This document shows positions 14,098 to 21,165 of a DNA stretch of 22,472 nt, piece by piece. The position numbers were made by a program, and so were the translations under genes. The notes under the pieces are model-generated. The model was not told the origin of the DNA. It saw nothing but the letters and a program-made list of their open reading frames with translations, and did not search any database. The DNA lies in the NCBI GenBank assembly GCA_004558865.1, contig SFCY01000028.1, positions 1-22,472 on the forward strand. Reading direction: 5' to 3'. This DNA is from Bacteroidales bacterium. Its GTDB lineage: Bacteria > Bacteroidota > Bacteroidia > Bacteroidales > Bacteroidaceae. Each line of letters opens with the position of its first letter. Within the stretch, counting starts at the first letter, position 1.

Positions 14098-15606
14098 TTA
14101 TTTTCTCAGTCGGGCCACGGGGAGTCCCAATTGCTCGCGGTATTTGGTCACCGTCCGGCGGGCTATGGGGTAGCCTCCCTCCGCCATGCGGCGCATCAGT
14201 TCTATGTCGCTCAGCGGGTGTTTCTTGTCTTCGTGGTCGATGATGTCCTTCAGGGCCAGCACCATCTTCTGCTTGGCCAGCTCCTCTCCGTCGTCGGTGG
14301 TGTAGCCGCCCGTGAAGAAATGGCGCAGGGGGAAGACTCCCCAGCGCGTCTGGGCGTACTTCTGGTTGCTCACGCGCGAGATGGTGGATATGTCGAGTCC
14401 CGTCTTGTCGGCGATGTCCTTCAGCTTCATGGGCTTCAGGTCGGCCTCGTCGCCGTCCTGGAAGTATTTCCTCTGCCAGTCGATGATGGCCTTCATGGTG
14501 ACGTAGAGCGTGTGGCGGCGCTGCCTGACGGCCTCGATGAAGCTGTTGGCGTGGTCCACCTTCTCCTTGGCGTAGAGCAGTGCCTCCTTGTCGCTGCGGC
14601 TCATGCCCTTCTTGTTGTTGCGGTATGTGTCGACCATCTGCGTGAACGAGTCGCTCACCTTGAGGTTGGGGATGTCGCCGTAGTTGATGGAGAAGGTCAC
14701 GTTGCCGTCGTCCTCGGTGTCGACGATGAAGTCGGGGGTGACCTGCTGCATGTTGCGCCCCTCTGTCTCCCCCATCGATGATCCGGGCTTGGGGTTGAGC
14801 CGGCACAGCTCGCGCTGCAGTGTCCCGCTCTGTGTGGGCGTGAGCTTCAGAGCGGAGTCGATGCGGTTCCAGTGTTTCTTGGTGAACTCCTCGAAGTGGT
14901 GGGCAATGACCTCCTGCATGAGGTCGCGCAGCCGTCCTTTGGGCTTGCGCTGTATTTGGAGCAGCAGGCATTCCTGCAGCGATCGGGCGCCGATTCCGGC
15001 TGGGTCGAACTGCTGCAGGCGGTGGAGCAGCTGTTCCAGCCGCTTCTCGTCCACGTCTATGTTCTGGTAGATGGCCAGCTCGTCGCTGATGGTGCCAAGG
15101 TCCTTGCGCAGGATGCCGTCGGAGTCGAGCGATCCGATGAGGTATTCCATGATGTCGTGGTCCTGCTGGCTGATGGGTTCCATGTCGAGCTGTTCCTTCA
15201 GCTTGTCGTAGAAGGATGTGGTGTCGCCATATACGATTTCCTCGTAGTCGGCGTTGTCTTGGTTCTGTCGGCCGTAGACTTCGGGCATCTCGTCGTCGCT
15301 GCCCATGTTCTGCAGGGCTTCGTCGAGAGCGTCCTCGCGGTCCTCGCGGCTGTCGCCAGCCTCGTCGGTCGCTTCGCCGTCGTCGGTTGGTTCCAGGTTG
15401 TCGTCCATGTCTCCTCCGGCGAGGTTGTCCTCGTCGGCGTCGTAGTCTTTCTCCAATGCAGGGTTGTCGTCCATCTCAGCCTTCACGCTCTCTTCCAGTT
15501 TGGTGAGCGGCATCTCCAGTAATTTGATGTTGAGGAGTTGCTGCTGCGACAGGGTTTGCTGCTGAACTTGACGTTGGGTTTGGTTTTGAACTAATTTTTG
15601 GGTCAC
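14098..15606 (-). CDS. rpoN: RNA polymerase sigma-54 factor
   Basis: A 502-residue sigma-54, which directs RNA polymerase to -24/-12 promoters and needs an ATP-driven activator to open them. Region I is Gln/Leu-rich (QTLSQQQLLNIKLLEMPLTK). It is followed by a long acidic region II, the core-binding part (HRLQQFDPAGIGARSLQECL), the helix-turn-helix GLDISTISRVSNQKYAQTRW, and the C-terminal RpoN box ARRTVTKYRE (482-491). The best start is GTG at 15606, eight bases after the upstream gene's stop; upstream codons in this frame overlap that gene and read as low-complexity noise. No activator gene is in the window. Cotranscription with purE and ispG suggests housekeeping expression. Confidence 0.96.
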   Translation of the reverse strand: MTQKLVQNQTQRQVQQQTLSQQQLLNIKLLEMPLTKLEESVKAEMDDNPALEKDYDADEDNLAGGDMDDNLEPTDDGEATDEAGDSREDREDALDEALQNMGSDDEMPEVYGRQNQDNADYEEIVYGDTTSFYDKLKEQLDMEPISQQDHDIMEYLIGSLDSDGILRKDLGTISDELAIYQNIDVDEKRLEQLLHRLQQFDPAGIGARSLQECLLLQIQRKPKGRLRDLMQEVIAHHFEEFTKKHWNRIDSALKLTPTQSGTLQRELCRLNPKPGSSMGETEGRNMQQVTPDFIVDTEDDGNVTFSINYGDIPNLKVSDSFTQMVDTYRNNKKGMSRSDKEALLYAKEKVDHANSFIEAVRQRRHTLYVTMKAIIDWQRKYFQDGDEADLKPMKLKDIADKTGLDISTISRVSNQKYAQTRWGVFPLRHFFTGGYTTDDGEELAKQKMVLALKDIIDHEDKKHPLSDIELMRRMAEGGYPIARRTVTKYREQLGLPVARLRK

Positions 15607-15614
15607 GGCACTGA

Positions 15615-16259
15615 TTAATTGAAATAAAACTTCATTTGGGCGGCGATGCCTTCCAGTTGCTGGGGCTGCAGGCTGCCGTATTCGTTCCATATCGCGCCGC
15701 AAGGCGCCAAGAGGTTGTTGTCCATGTTGGGAACGAAGTTGAGGTAGGGGTCGCAGGCGAGGAAGCACTGCAGCACGTCGACAATCAGCTGTGTGGGAAT
15801 GTGCGTCAGCTTGGCCAGCTCTATGATTTCGGGGGTCTCGTCCACCATCGTGTTGGGTGTGAGGCGGAAGTAGAGGTCGAGGATGATGACCAGCATGAAG
15901 GGCTTGAGCCGTGGCTCGCTGGGCAGGGGCTTGTACATCCTCTCCCAGTCCACGTCCACCTCCACGTCCTTGTAGAAGGCCTCGGCGTTGCCAAAGCCCC
16001 TCATCCTGCGCAGGATGTCCACCTTCTTGTCCAGCTGCTTCGGCCTCATGCTGTATTTGTCCCAGAGCCGTCGCAGCTTGGGCGAGTCGATGTGGCGCAG
16101 GCGCCTCAGCTGCGCATGGAGATAGGCGGGCTCGATGTGGAGTTCCAGACTCAGGTCGACAAGTGGGCGCGAATAGAGGTGCTTCACCCCCTCCGGCTTC
16201 TTAAGGAAAAGCTGGATAATGTAAAGCCAGTATTCTTCTTGCCATAACGGATGACTCAT
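15615..16259 (-). CDS. Conserved-looking hypothetical protein upstream of rpoN, 214 aa
   Basis: The first gene of the rpoN-purE-ispG operon. The ATG at 16259 is set by GGGAGG five bases upstream, an unusually good Shine-Dalgarno site for this organism, and by the promoter 20 bases upstream. The protein starts MSHPLWQEEYWLYIIQLFLK and has the helical segments VKHLYSRPLVDLSLELHIEP and YLHAQLRRLRH. These are followed by LRRLWDKYSMRPKQLDKKVD and MLVIILDLYFRLTPNTMVDE. It is soluble, helical and rich in Leu, Arg and Trp, without signal peptide or membrane segment. The helix near residues 40-60 looks loosely like a helix-turn-helix, but I do not recognise a family. The eight-base gap to rpoN suggests a linked role or simple co-expression. 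Confidence 0.88.
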   Translation of the reverse strand: MSHPLWQEEYWLYIIQLFLKKPEGVKHLYSRPLVDLSLELHIEPAYLHAQLRRLRHIDSPKLRRLWDKYSMRPKQLDKKVDILRRMRGFGNAEAFYKDVEVDVDWERMYKPLPSEPRLKPFMLVIILDLYFRLTPNTMVDETPEIIELAKLTHIPTQLIVDVLQCFLACDPYLNFVPNMDNNLLAPCGAIWNEYGSLQPQQLEGIAAQMKFYFN

Positions 16260-16278
16260 CTTAACCTCCCTTTTTTTG

Positions 16279-16309
16279 CAAAGATAGTGCAAATCGGGCG
16301 AAGAACAAA
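16279..16309 (-). promoter_or_regulatory. Bacteroidota-type promoter of the rpoN-purE-ispG operon
   Basis: On the minus strand TTTG (16309-16306), exactly 19 bases, then TATCTTTG (16286-16279). The predicted start near 16272 gives a very short leader of about 13 bases containing GGGAGG. Confidence 0.85.
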
Positions 16310-16404
16310 ATAAAACTTGCTTATTTTTCATTTGCGGGGTTGGCGGCCTGTCTTGCCACGGGATGCGAATCGGGCTGTTACAGGAAACAAACTCGTGGGA
16401 AAGT

Positions 16405-16435
16405 TTTGTGTTTTGGCTGATTTGCATTATCTTTG
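16405..16435 (+). promoter_or_regulatory. Bacteroidota-type promoter of the PfkB-family gene
   Basis: TTTG (16405-16408), 19 bases, then TATCTTTG (16428-16435). The predicted start is near 16442. The leader of about 50 bases contains a small perfect hairpin GCATCC/GGATGC at 16449-16464. Confidence 0.85.
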
Positions 16436-16492
16436 TAGGGAATTGGCGGCATCCGCTCGGATGCTTCCCCGAAATGGTTACACACACTGGTA

Positions 16493-17371
16493 ATGAAAGA
16501 TATTTGTTGCATTGGCCACATCACGCATGACCGCATTGTCACTCCCAAGCGTTCCCTCGACCTCGCAGGGGGGACGGCGTTCTATTTTGCCCATGGCATC
16601 AGCCAATTGCCCCCGCGGGTGAGTTTCCAGCTCGTCACCAAGGGTGGTGAGTATATCAACGGCGAAGTGGAGCGCCTTCGGAAGAAGAACATCGATGTGA
16701 CGGCCTACAAGAGCGCGCACACGGTGTTTTTCGAGAACAAGTATGGCGCCGACTCCAACAACCGGCAGCAGCGCGTGCTGGCCAAGTCCGATCCCTTCAC
16801 CCTCGGCGAGGTGGAGCCCTTGCAGGCCAAGGTGTTCCACTTGGGGTCGCTCTTGGCCGACGATTTCTCCGTAGAGGTGGTGCGCAGCCTGTCCACCAAG
16901 GGGCGCGTGTCGATAGATGTCCAGGGCTATCTGCGCGAGGTGCGAGGCGAGAGGGTCTATCCCGTGGGCTGGAAGGACAAGGCGAAGGTGCTGGAGTGTA
17001 CCGACTTTCTCAAGCTCAACGAGCACGAGATGGAAGTCGTCACCTCCTCCCACGACCCGCGCTCCGTGGCGATGGAGCTGGCCTCCTACGGTGTGCGTGA
17101 GGTGATAGTCACCTTGGGCAGCTATGGCTCCTTGGTGTATGCCGATGGGAAATACTATGAGATTCCAGCCTTCAGGCCGCGCGAGGTGGTCGACGCCACC
17201 GGCTGCGGCGACACCTACAGCACGGGCTATCTCTATCTCCGCCTGCAGGGCGCTTCGCCCGATGAGGCCGGACGCTTCGCCGCTGCCCTATGCACGCTCA
17301 AGCTGGAGCATTCAGGTCCTTTCAGCGCGACTGTGGAGGATGTGCGCCGACTGATGGGAAGGGCGAGGTAG
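16493..17371 (+). CDS. PfkB-family carbohydrate/nucleoside kinase
   Basis: A 292-residue kinase of the ribokinase superfamily. It has the N-terminal strand MKDICCIGHITHDRIVTP, the substrate-site phrase LAGGTAFYFAHG (24-35), and the signature DATGCGDTYSTGYLYLRL (234-251) with the anion hole and catalytic Asp240. ATP-site features include VIVTLGSYGSLVY (205-216). Enzymes of this family phosphorylate sugars, inositol, nucleosides or related small molecules. The GG-T substrate motif and short length do not decide which; a myo-inositol- or nucleoside-kinase-like role is possible. It is a single gene, divergent from the rpoN operon and convergent with rnc. The terminator at 17480-17525 may serve both directions. 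Confidence 0.93.
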   Translation: MKDICCIGHITHDRIVTPKRSLDLAGGTAFYFAHGISQLPPRVSFQLVTKGGEYINGEVERLRKKNIDVTAYKSAHTVFFENKYGADSNNRQQRVLAKSDPFTLGEVEPLQAKVFHLGSLLADDFSVEVVRSLSTKGRVSIDVQGYLREVRGERVYPVGWKDKAKVLECTDFLKLNEHEMEVVTSSHDPRSVAMELASYGVREVIVTLGSYGSLVYADGKYYEIPAFRPREVVDATGCGDTYSTGYLYLRLQGASPDEAGRFAAALCTLKLEHSGPFSATVEDVRRLMGRAR

Positions 17372-17479
17372 CGAAGACCATGACCCCACCCCCTCCCAGC
17401 TCCTCTTTTTCTTCCACCAATCTACACCTACCCAAATCGCAATCCACACATTGAACACCCCACTTCCAAAACACGAAAA

Positions 17480-17525
17480 AAACAGCGGCGCCGTCCCAAC
17501 AATTCTTGGGTCGGCGCCGCTGTTT
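17480..17525 (-). terminator. Intrinsic terminator between pfkB-family gene and rnc
   Basis: A 20-base stem (17480-17499 with 17506-17525; core CAGCGGCGCCG) has one T-T mismatch and a 6-base loop. On the minus strand it ends in a run of T after the stem, so it mainly ends rnc. On the plus strand the tail TTTCTATG is weaker, so it may also stop the kinase transcript. Confidence 0.92.
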
Positions 17526-17541
17526 CTATGCGGTGTGAGCG

Positions 17542-18612
17542 TTATTCCTTGAAGGCGGCCTCCTCGGCTGCTTTGATGATTTCCTCTCGACTCTGCGACT
17601 TTGCGCTGATGTCGCTCAAGTCGAACTCGTCCTTTAGAGTGGCGTTGTCGTCCTCGGGGGCTTCTGCGGCTTCCTGCTGGCTGTAGTCGGCGGGCTCGCC
17701 GTTCTCGCTGTATACCTTCTCCTTGAAGGCCGTGACGTGCTTCTTCTCCTTGGGCTGCTGCTCATTGCCCTGCGGAATGATGAAGTCCATCTTCTCCTCT
17801 GTGTCTGGCACGAGGTTGACGGGCTCCTCTTCCATCTTGGTGCGTTTGCCCTTGGCCTCAAACACGGCGTCGATGAACTGCGGCTCTTTCTTCAGTTTCT
17901 CCAGAGTGAGCTTGCTGGCCAGCTGTTGGCTCTCCTTTTTGGAGAATCCCTTTCCAGCGCAGCCAGCCACGCCTTCCAGCACCACCTGGTAGGAGAACAT
18001 GGGGCTTCCGTTCTTGTCCTTGTTCTGCGCCAGGAGCTCGAAGCTCAGCTTCACACGGTTCTTCTGGCTCCACTCAATGAGCTTGCTCTTGAAGTTCACT
18101 TCCTTGTATGCCACCTTGTCGATGTTGATCATCTGGGTGAGGATGCGTTTCTTCATGAACTTCATGCAGGCGTCGTAGCCACGGTCGAGATAAAGAGCGC
18201 CAACCAGCGCCTCGAACGCATTTCCACCCATGTAGCTGTTGTGGGAGAAACTGTGTCCGCTGCTTAGGATGAGCTGGTTGATACCCATCTCCTGGGCAAG
18301 TTTATTGAGTGTCTCGCGCTGTACGAGCTTGCTTCGCGTGTTGGTGAGGAATCCCTCGCGCTTTCCGGGAAAGTGTGCATACACGATGTCGCCCACTACA
18401 GCATCGAGAATGGCATCGCCGAGAAACTCCAGTCGTTCGTTGTTCACGGGTTTGCCCTTCTCGTTGCGGTGCATGATGCTCTTGTGCATCAGCGCCTGCT
18501 TGTAGTAAGTGATGTTGCGGGGATACACCCCGAAGATGTCGTGTATGGAGGTATAAAGCTCCTTTTCTTTGCGGAAAGGGAGTTTTATGAAGTCCAAGAG
18601 ATTATTCAGCAT
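17542..18612 (-). CDS. rnc: Ribonuclease III with acidic C-terminal extension
   Basis: A 356-residue RNase III, which cuts double-stranded RNA in rRNA precursors and some mRNAs. The catalytic domain has NERLEFLGDAILDAVVGDIV (58-77) with the conserved Glu/Asp set, and NAFEALVGALYLDRGYD (about 130-146). The double-stranded-RNA-binding domain (about 175-243) ends with CAGKGFSKKESQQLASKLTL. Residues 244-356 form a long acidic, low-complexity tail (EEEPVNLVPDTEEKMDF; EAAEAPEDDNATLKDEFDL), so the protein is much longer than the usual 220-250 aa. The start MLNNLLDFIKLPFRKEKELY was preferred to upstream ATG/GTG codons because it fits family N-termini. It overlaps the end of fabF by 11 bases, so translation is probably coupled. 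Function of the tail is unknown. Confidence 0.95.
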   Translation of the reverse strand: MLNNLLDFIKLPFRKEKELYTSIHDIFGVYPRNITYYKQALMHKSIMHRNEKGKPVNNERLEFLGDAILDAVVGDIVYAHFPGKREGFLTNTRSKLVQRETLNKLAQEMGINQLILSSGHSFSHNSYMGGNAFEALVGALYLDRGYDACMKFMKKRILTQMINIDKVAYKEVNFKSKLIEWSQKNRVKLSFELLAQNKDKNGSPMFSYQVVLEGVAGCAGKGFSKKESQQLASKLTLEKLKKEPQFIDAVFEAKGKRTKMEEEPVNLVPDTEEKMDFIIPQGNEQQPKEKKHVTAFKEKVYSENGEPADYSQQEAAEAPEDDNATLKDEFDLSDISAKSQSREEIIKAAEEAAFKE

Positions 18613-19864
18613 ACTTTTTGAAAACAACGCATGCATTGTGGCCACCGAAACCGAAGGTGTTGCTCAGGGCGGCGCGCACGGTGCGCTTCTGTGCCTTGTT
18701 GAACGTGAAGTTCAGCTTGTAGTCGATTTCCGGGTCGTCGTCGCCTTCCTCGTGGTTGATGGTGGGCGGCACGATGTCGTCCTTCACGGCCAAGATGCAG
18801 GCCATGGCCTCTATGGCGCCGGCGGCTCCAAGCATGTGGCCGGTCATGCTCTTGGTGGAGGAAATGTTGAGCTTGTAGGCCGACTCGCCGAACACGTCCT
18901 TGATGGCCTTGGCCTCGGAGAGGTCGCCCAAGTGGGTCGACGTGCCGTGCACGTTGATGTAGTCGATGTCCTCGGGCTTGAGGTTGGCGTCTTTCAGTGC
19001 GGCCTCCATCACGAGCTTTGCTCCCAGTCCCTCGGGGTGTGGGGCTGTGATGTGGTGTGCGTCGGCCGACTCGCCCTCGCCCACCATCTCGGCGTAGATG
19101 TGCGCGCCGCGTGCCTTGGCGTGCTCCAGCTCCTCCAGCACGATGCATCCTGCACCCTCACCGATGACGAATCCGTCGCGGCTGGCGCTGAATGGGCGCG
19201 AGGCGTGCTCGGGGTCGTCGTTGCGGGTGGAGAGGGCCTTCATGGCGTTGAAGCCGCCCACGCCGCAGGCGCAGATGGCGCTCTCGGCGCCTCCCGATAC
19301 GATGATGTTGGCCTTGCCCAGGCGGAGCAGGTTGAAGGCCTGGCAAAGGGCGTTGCCCGAAGATGCGCAGGCGCTGGTGGTCGTGAAGTTGGGGCCGTGG
19401 AAGCCGAAGTGGATGGATATCTGGCCGGCTGCGATGTCGGCAATCATCTTGGGGATGAAGAACGGGCTGAACATGGGTCCGTTGTCGGCGTGCTGTCCGT
19501 AGTAGGTCACCTCGTCCTCGAAGGTGCGTATGCCGCCGATGCCCACGCCGTAGACGACGCCGATGCGGTCCTTGTCTTCCTTTTCCAAGTCAAGGCCGGC
19601 GTCCTTCACGCCCTGGATGGCCGATACCATGGCCAGCTGCGTGTAACGGTCCACCTTGCGGGCCTCCTTGCGGTCAAGATAATCCAACACATTCAGATTC
19701 TTCACCTCGCAGGCGAAGTGGGTCTTGAATTTGGACGCGTCGAATTGGGTGATGGGTGCGGCCCCGCTCTTTCCGGCCAGCAGGTTCTGCCAAGTCTCCT
19801 CGGCCGAGTTGCCCACCGGCGTCACAGCGCCAATGCCCGTTACCACTACTCTTTTTAATTCCAT
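18602..19864 (-). CDS. fabF: 3-oxoacyl-ACP synthase II
   Basis: A 420-residue condensing enzyme that elongates acyl-ACP with malonyl-ACP in type II fatty-acid synthesis. The catalytic triad is visible: Cys166 in TTTSACASSGNA, His306 in NVHGTSTHLGD and His343 in TKSMTGHMLGAAGA, with Lys338 next to the last. Other family marks are RVVVTGIGAVTPVGN at the start, SRPFSASRDGFVIGEGAG (222-239) and NTFGFGGHNAC near the end. The length is that of FabF. It lies downstream of its substrate carrier acpP, with a stem-loop and T run between them, and overlaps rnc. Confidence 0.97.
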   Translation of the reverse strand: MELKRVVVTGIGAVTPVGNSAEETWQNLLAGKSGAAPITQFDASKFKTHFACEVKNLNVLDYLDRKEARKVDRYTQLAMVSAIQGVKDAGLDLEKEDKDRIGVVYGVGIGGIRTFEDEVTYYGQHADNGPMFSPFFIPKMIADIAAGQISIHFGFHGPNFTTTSACASSGNALCQAFNLLRLGKANIIVSGGAESAICACGVGGFNAMKALSTRNDDPEHASRPFSASRDGFVIGEGAGCIVLEELEHAKARGAHIYAEMVGEGESADAHHITAPHPEGLGAKLVMEAALKDANLKPEDIDYINVHGTSTHLGDLSEAKAIKDVFGESAYKLNISSTKSMTGHMLGAAGAIEAMACILAVKDDIVPPTINHEEGDDDPEIDYKLNFTFNKAQKRTVRAALSNTFGFGGHNACVVFKKYAE

Positions 19865-19891
19865 TAATATTGGTGTTTATGAAAGTGATGA

Positions 19892-19991
19892 ATAAAAAAA
19901 ATTGATTGGTGGTTGATAAGTGCGCGCTACAACCGTGTGCGCCATGGCATCACGTCGTGTCGGCATCCTCCCCTTATCAACCATCAATCAA
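19892..19991 (-). promoter_or_regulatory. Stem-loop with T run between acpP and fabF (probable attenuator)
   Basis: Arms 19973-19991 and 19902-19920 pair over 19 positions with one G-T type mismatch (TTGATTGATGGTTGATAAG with its partner). The intervening segment is 52 bases. On the minus strand the second arm is followed at once by a run of T (19901-19895). This has the form of a partial intrinsic terminator and sits 22 bases after the acpP stop. It would let acpP RNA exceed fabF-rnc RNA, which fits the high cellular demand for ACP. The long loop contains further small pairings and no ORF of note. Confidence 0.6.
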
Positions 19992-20013
19992 ATGACTGAA
20001 AAAAAGTATCAGC

Positions 20014-20256
20014 TTACTTGTTTACGTTCTCTTCGATGTAAGCAATTGCGTCCCCCACTGTGGCAATCTTCTCAGCCTTGTCGTCAGGGATGGAGATGCC
20101 GAATGCCTTCTCAAACTCCATGATCAATTCTACTGTATCAAGAGAGTCAGCGCCGAGATCGTTCGTGAAGCTTGCCTCAGGCTTGACCTCAGACTCGTCA
20201 ACGCCAAGTTTGGAAACGATGATCTCCTTTACTTTGCTTTCAATTTCTTCTGCCAT
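20014..20256 (-). CDS. acpP: Acyl carrier protein
   Basis: An 80-residue acidic helical protein with the phosphopantetheine site GADSLDTVELIMEFEK; Ser38 of DSL carries the prosthetic group. It begins MAEEIESKVKEIIVSKLGVD and ends IATVGDAIAYIEENVNK, all typical of fatty-acid ACP. It holds growing acyl chains for FabF and the other fatty-acid enzymes. It heads the acpP-fabF-rnc unit under its own promoter (20308-20339) and is followed by a probable attenuator. Confidence 0.98.
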   Translation of the reverse strand: MAEEIESKVKEIIVSKLGVDESEVKPEASFTNDLGADSLDTVELIMEFEKAFGISIPDDKAEKIATVGDAIAYIEENVNK

Positions 20257-20307
20257 GATTTTTTAAAAATTAAGATGTTTTATTTGTTTTCGACGTTAAA
20301 TCGCGTG

Positions 20308-20339
20308 CAAAGGAACAAATTTTATTTCAATTGAGCAAA
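20308..20339 (-). promoter_or_regulatory. Bacteroidota-type promoter of acpP-fabF-rnc
   Basis: On the minus strand TTTG (20339-20336), 20 bases, then TTCCTTTG (20315-20308), one base from TAnnTTTG. The predicted start is near 20301, leaving a leader of about 45 bases. Confidence 0.6.
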
Positions 20340-20440
20340 CTTTTTAAACAAAAAAGCTCTTTGCCCTGCACAAACCACACTATTGTGTGCATTTTTTTGA
20401 CCGTCTTTTGCGCCCCGCCCATAAAATTTGGCCTTTTTTC

Positions 20441-20472
20441 GTTGGCCGTTTGGATTATAATACATATCTTTG
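20441..20472 (+). promoter_or_regulatory. Bacteroidota-type promoter of the DUF4254-GT9 pair
   Basis: The -7 element TATCTTTG (20465-20472) is perfect. The -33 element is weak: GTTG (20441-20444) lies 20 bases upstream, while a TTTG at 20449 is too close. The start is expected near 20479, about 54 bases before the gene. Confidence 0.65.
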
Positions 20473-20532
20473 CAATTATGTTTTGAACACACCTCAAATT
20501 TGCAACCAACAACTATACATATATATAATAAA

Positions 20533-21138
20533 ATGTCGTTTACCCAACTCTGCAATCAGATTTTTAACCAGGCAATTGACGATTATCACGTGAAAGATGA
20601 CATCGACACGCCTATCAGCAATCCATACAAGCGAGAATCGATTGAGAACCGGCTCTACCTGAAATGCTGGATAGACACCGTGCAGTGGCATTTCGAGGAC
20701 ATCATCCGCGACCCACACATCGACCCCGTGGAGGGAATGCAGCTCAAGCACCGCATCGACCGAAGCAACCAGGACCGCACAGACCTGGTGGAGCAGATCG
20801 ACGCCTACTTCCGCCAGCTCTTCTCCGACGTGACGCCGCTCCCCGACGCCACCATCAACACCGAGAGCCCCGCCTGGGCCGTGGACCGGCTGAGCATCCT
20901 CGCCCTGAAGATTTACCACATGAGGGAGCAGGCCGAGCGCACCGACGCCTCTGACGACCACCGCAAGAAGTGCGCCGCCAAGCTCGCCGTGCTGCTCGAG
21001 CAGCAGAAGGACCTCTCCACGGCCATCGACCAGCTGCTCGACGACATCAGGGCGGGAAGAAAGTACATGAAGGTGTACAAGCAAATGAAAATGTACAACG
21101 ACGCCGACACCAACCCCGTGCTCTACAAACAAAAGTAA
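20533..21138 (+). CDS. DUF4254-like protein
   Basis: A 201-residue soluble helical protein starting MSFTQLCNQIFNQAIDDYHV, with NPYKRESIENRLYLKCWIDT and VQWHFEDIIRDPHIDPVEGM following. The rest is helical (KHRIDRSNQDRTDLVEQID; LSILALKIYHMREQAERTD). It looks like the DUF4254 family, which is often found beside glycosyltransferases in Bacteroidota; its biochemical role is not known to me. The ATG at 20533 was chosen over an in-frame upstream ATG at 20470, because that one lies inside the promoter -7 element. It is 27 bases upstream of the GT9 gene and surely cotranscribed with it. A role in lipopolysaccharide or surface glycan assembly is inferred from that pairing. Confidence 0.85.
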   Translation: MSFTQLCNQIFNQAIDDYHVKDDIDTPISNPYKRESIENRLYLKCWIDTVQWHFEDIIRDPHIDPVEGMQLKHRIDRSNQDRTDLVEQIDAYFRQLFSDVTPLPDATINTESPAWAVDRLSILALKIYHMREQAERTDASDDHRKKCAAKLAVLLEQQKDLSTAIDQLLDDIRAGRKYMKVYKQMKMYNDADTNPVLYKQK

Positions 21139-21165
21139 ACCTACCGGCAAATCTCCCCCTGCCTC

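Noticed and set aside
13472..14971. Apparent 499-aa fusion of a long N-terminal part with the PAP2 protein
   Set aside because: The upstream 295 codons are an out-of-frame reading of rpoN; the real start is the ATG pair at 14086, just after the rpoN stop.
14098..15768. Longer rpoN frame starting at 15768
   Set aside because: The extra codons overlap the upstream hypothetical gene and are Arg/Gln/Pro-rich noise; GTG at 15606 fits gene spacing.
18569..19858. 429-codon plus-strand frame opposite fabF
   Set aside because: Antisense shadow of fabF, Gly/Val/His-rich with no motif.
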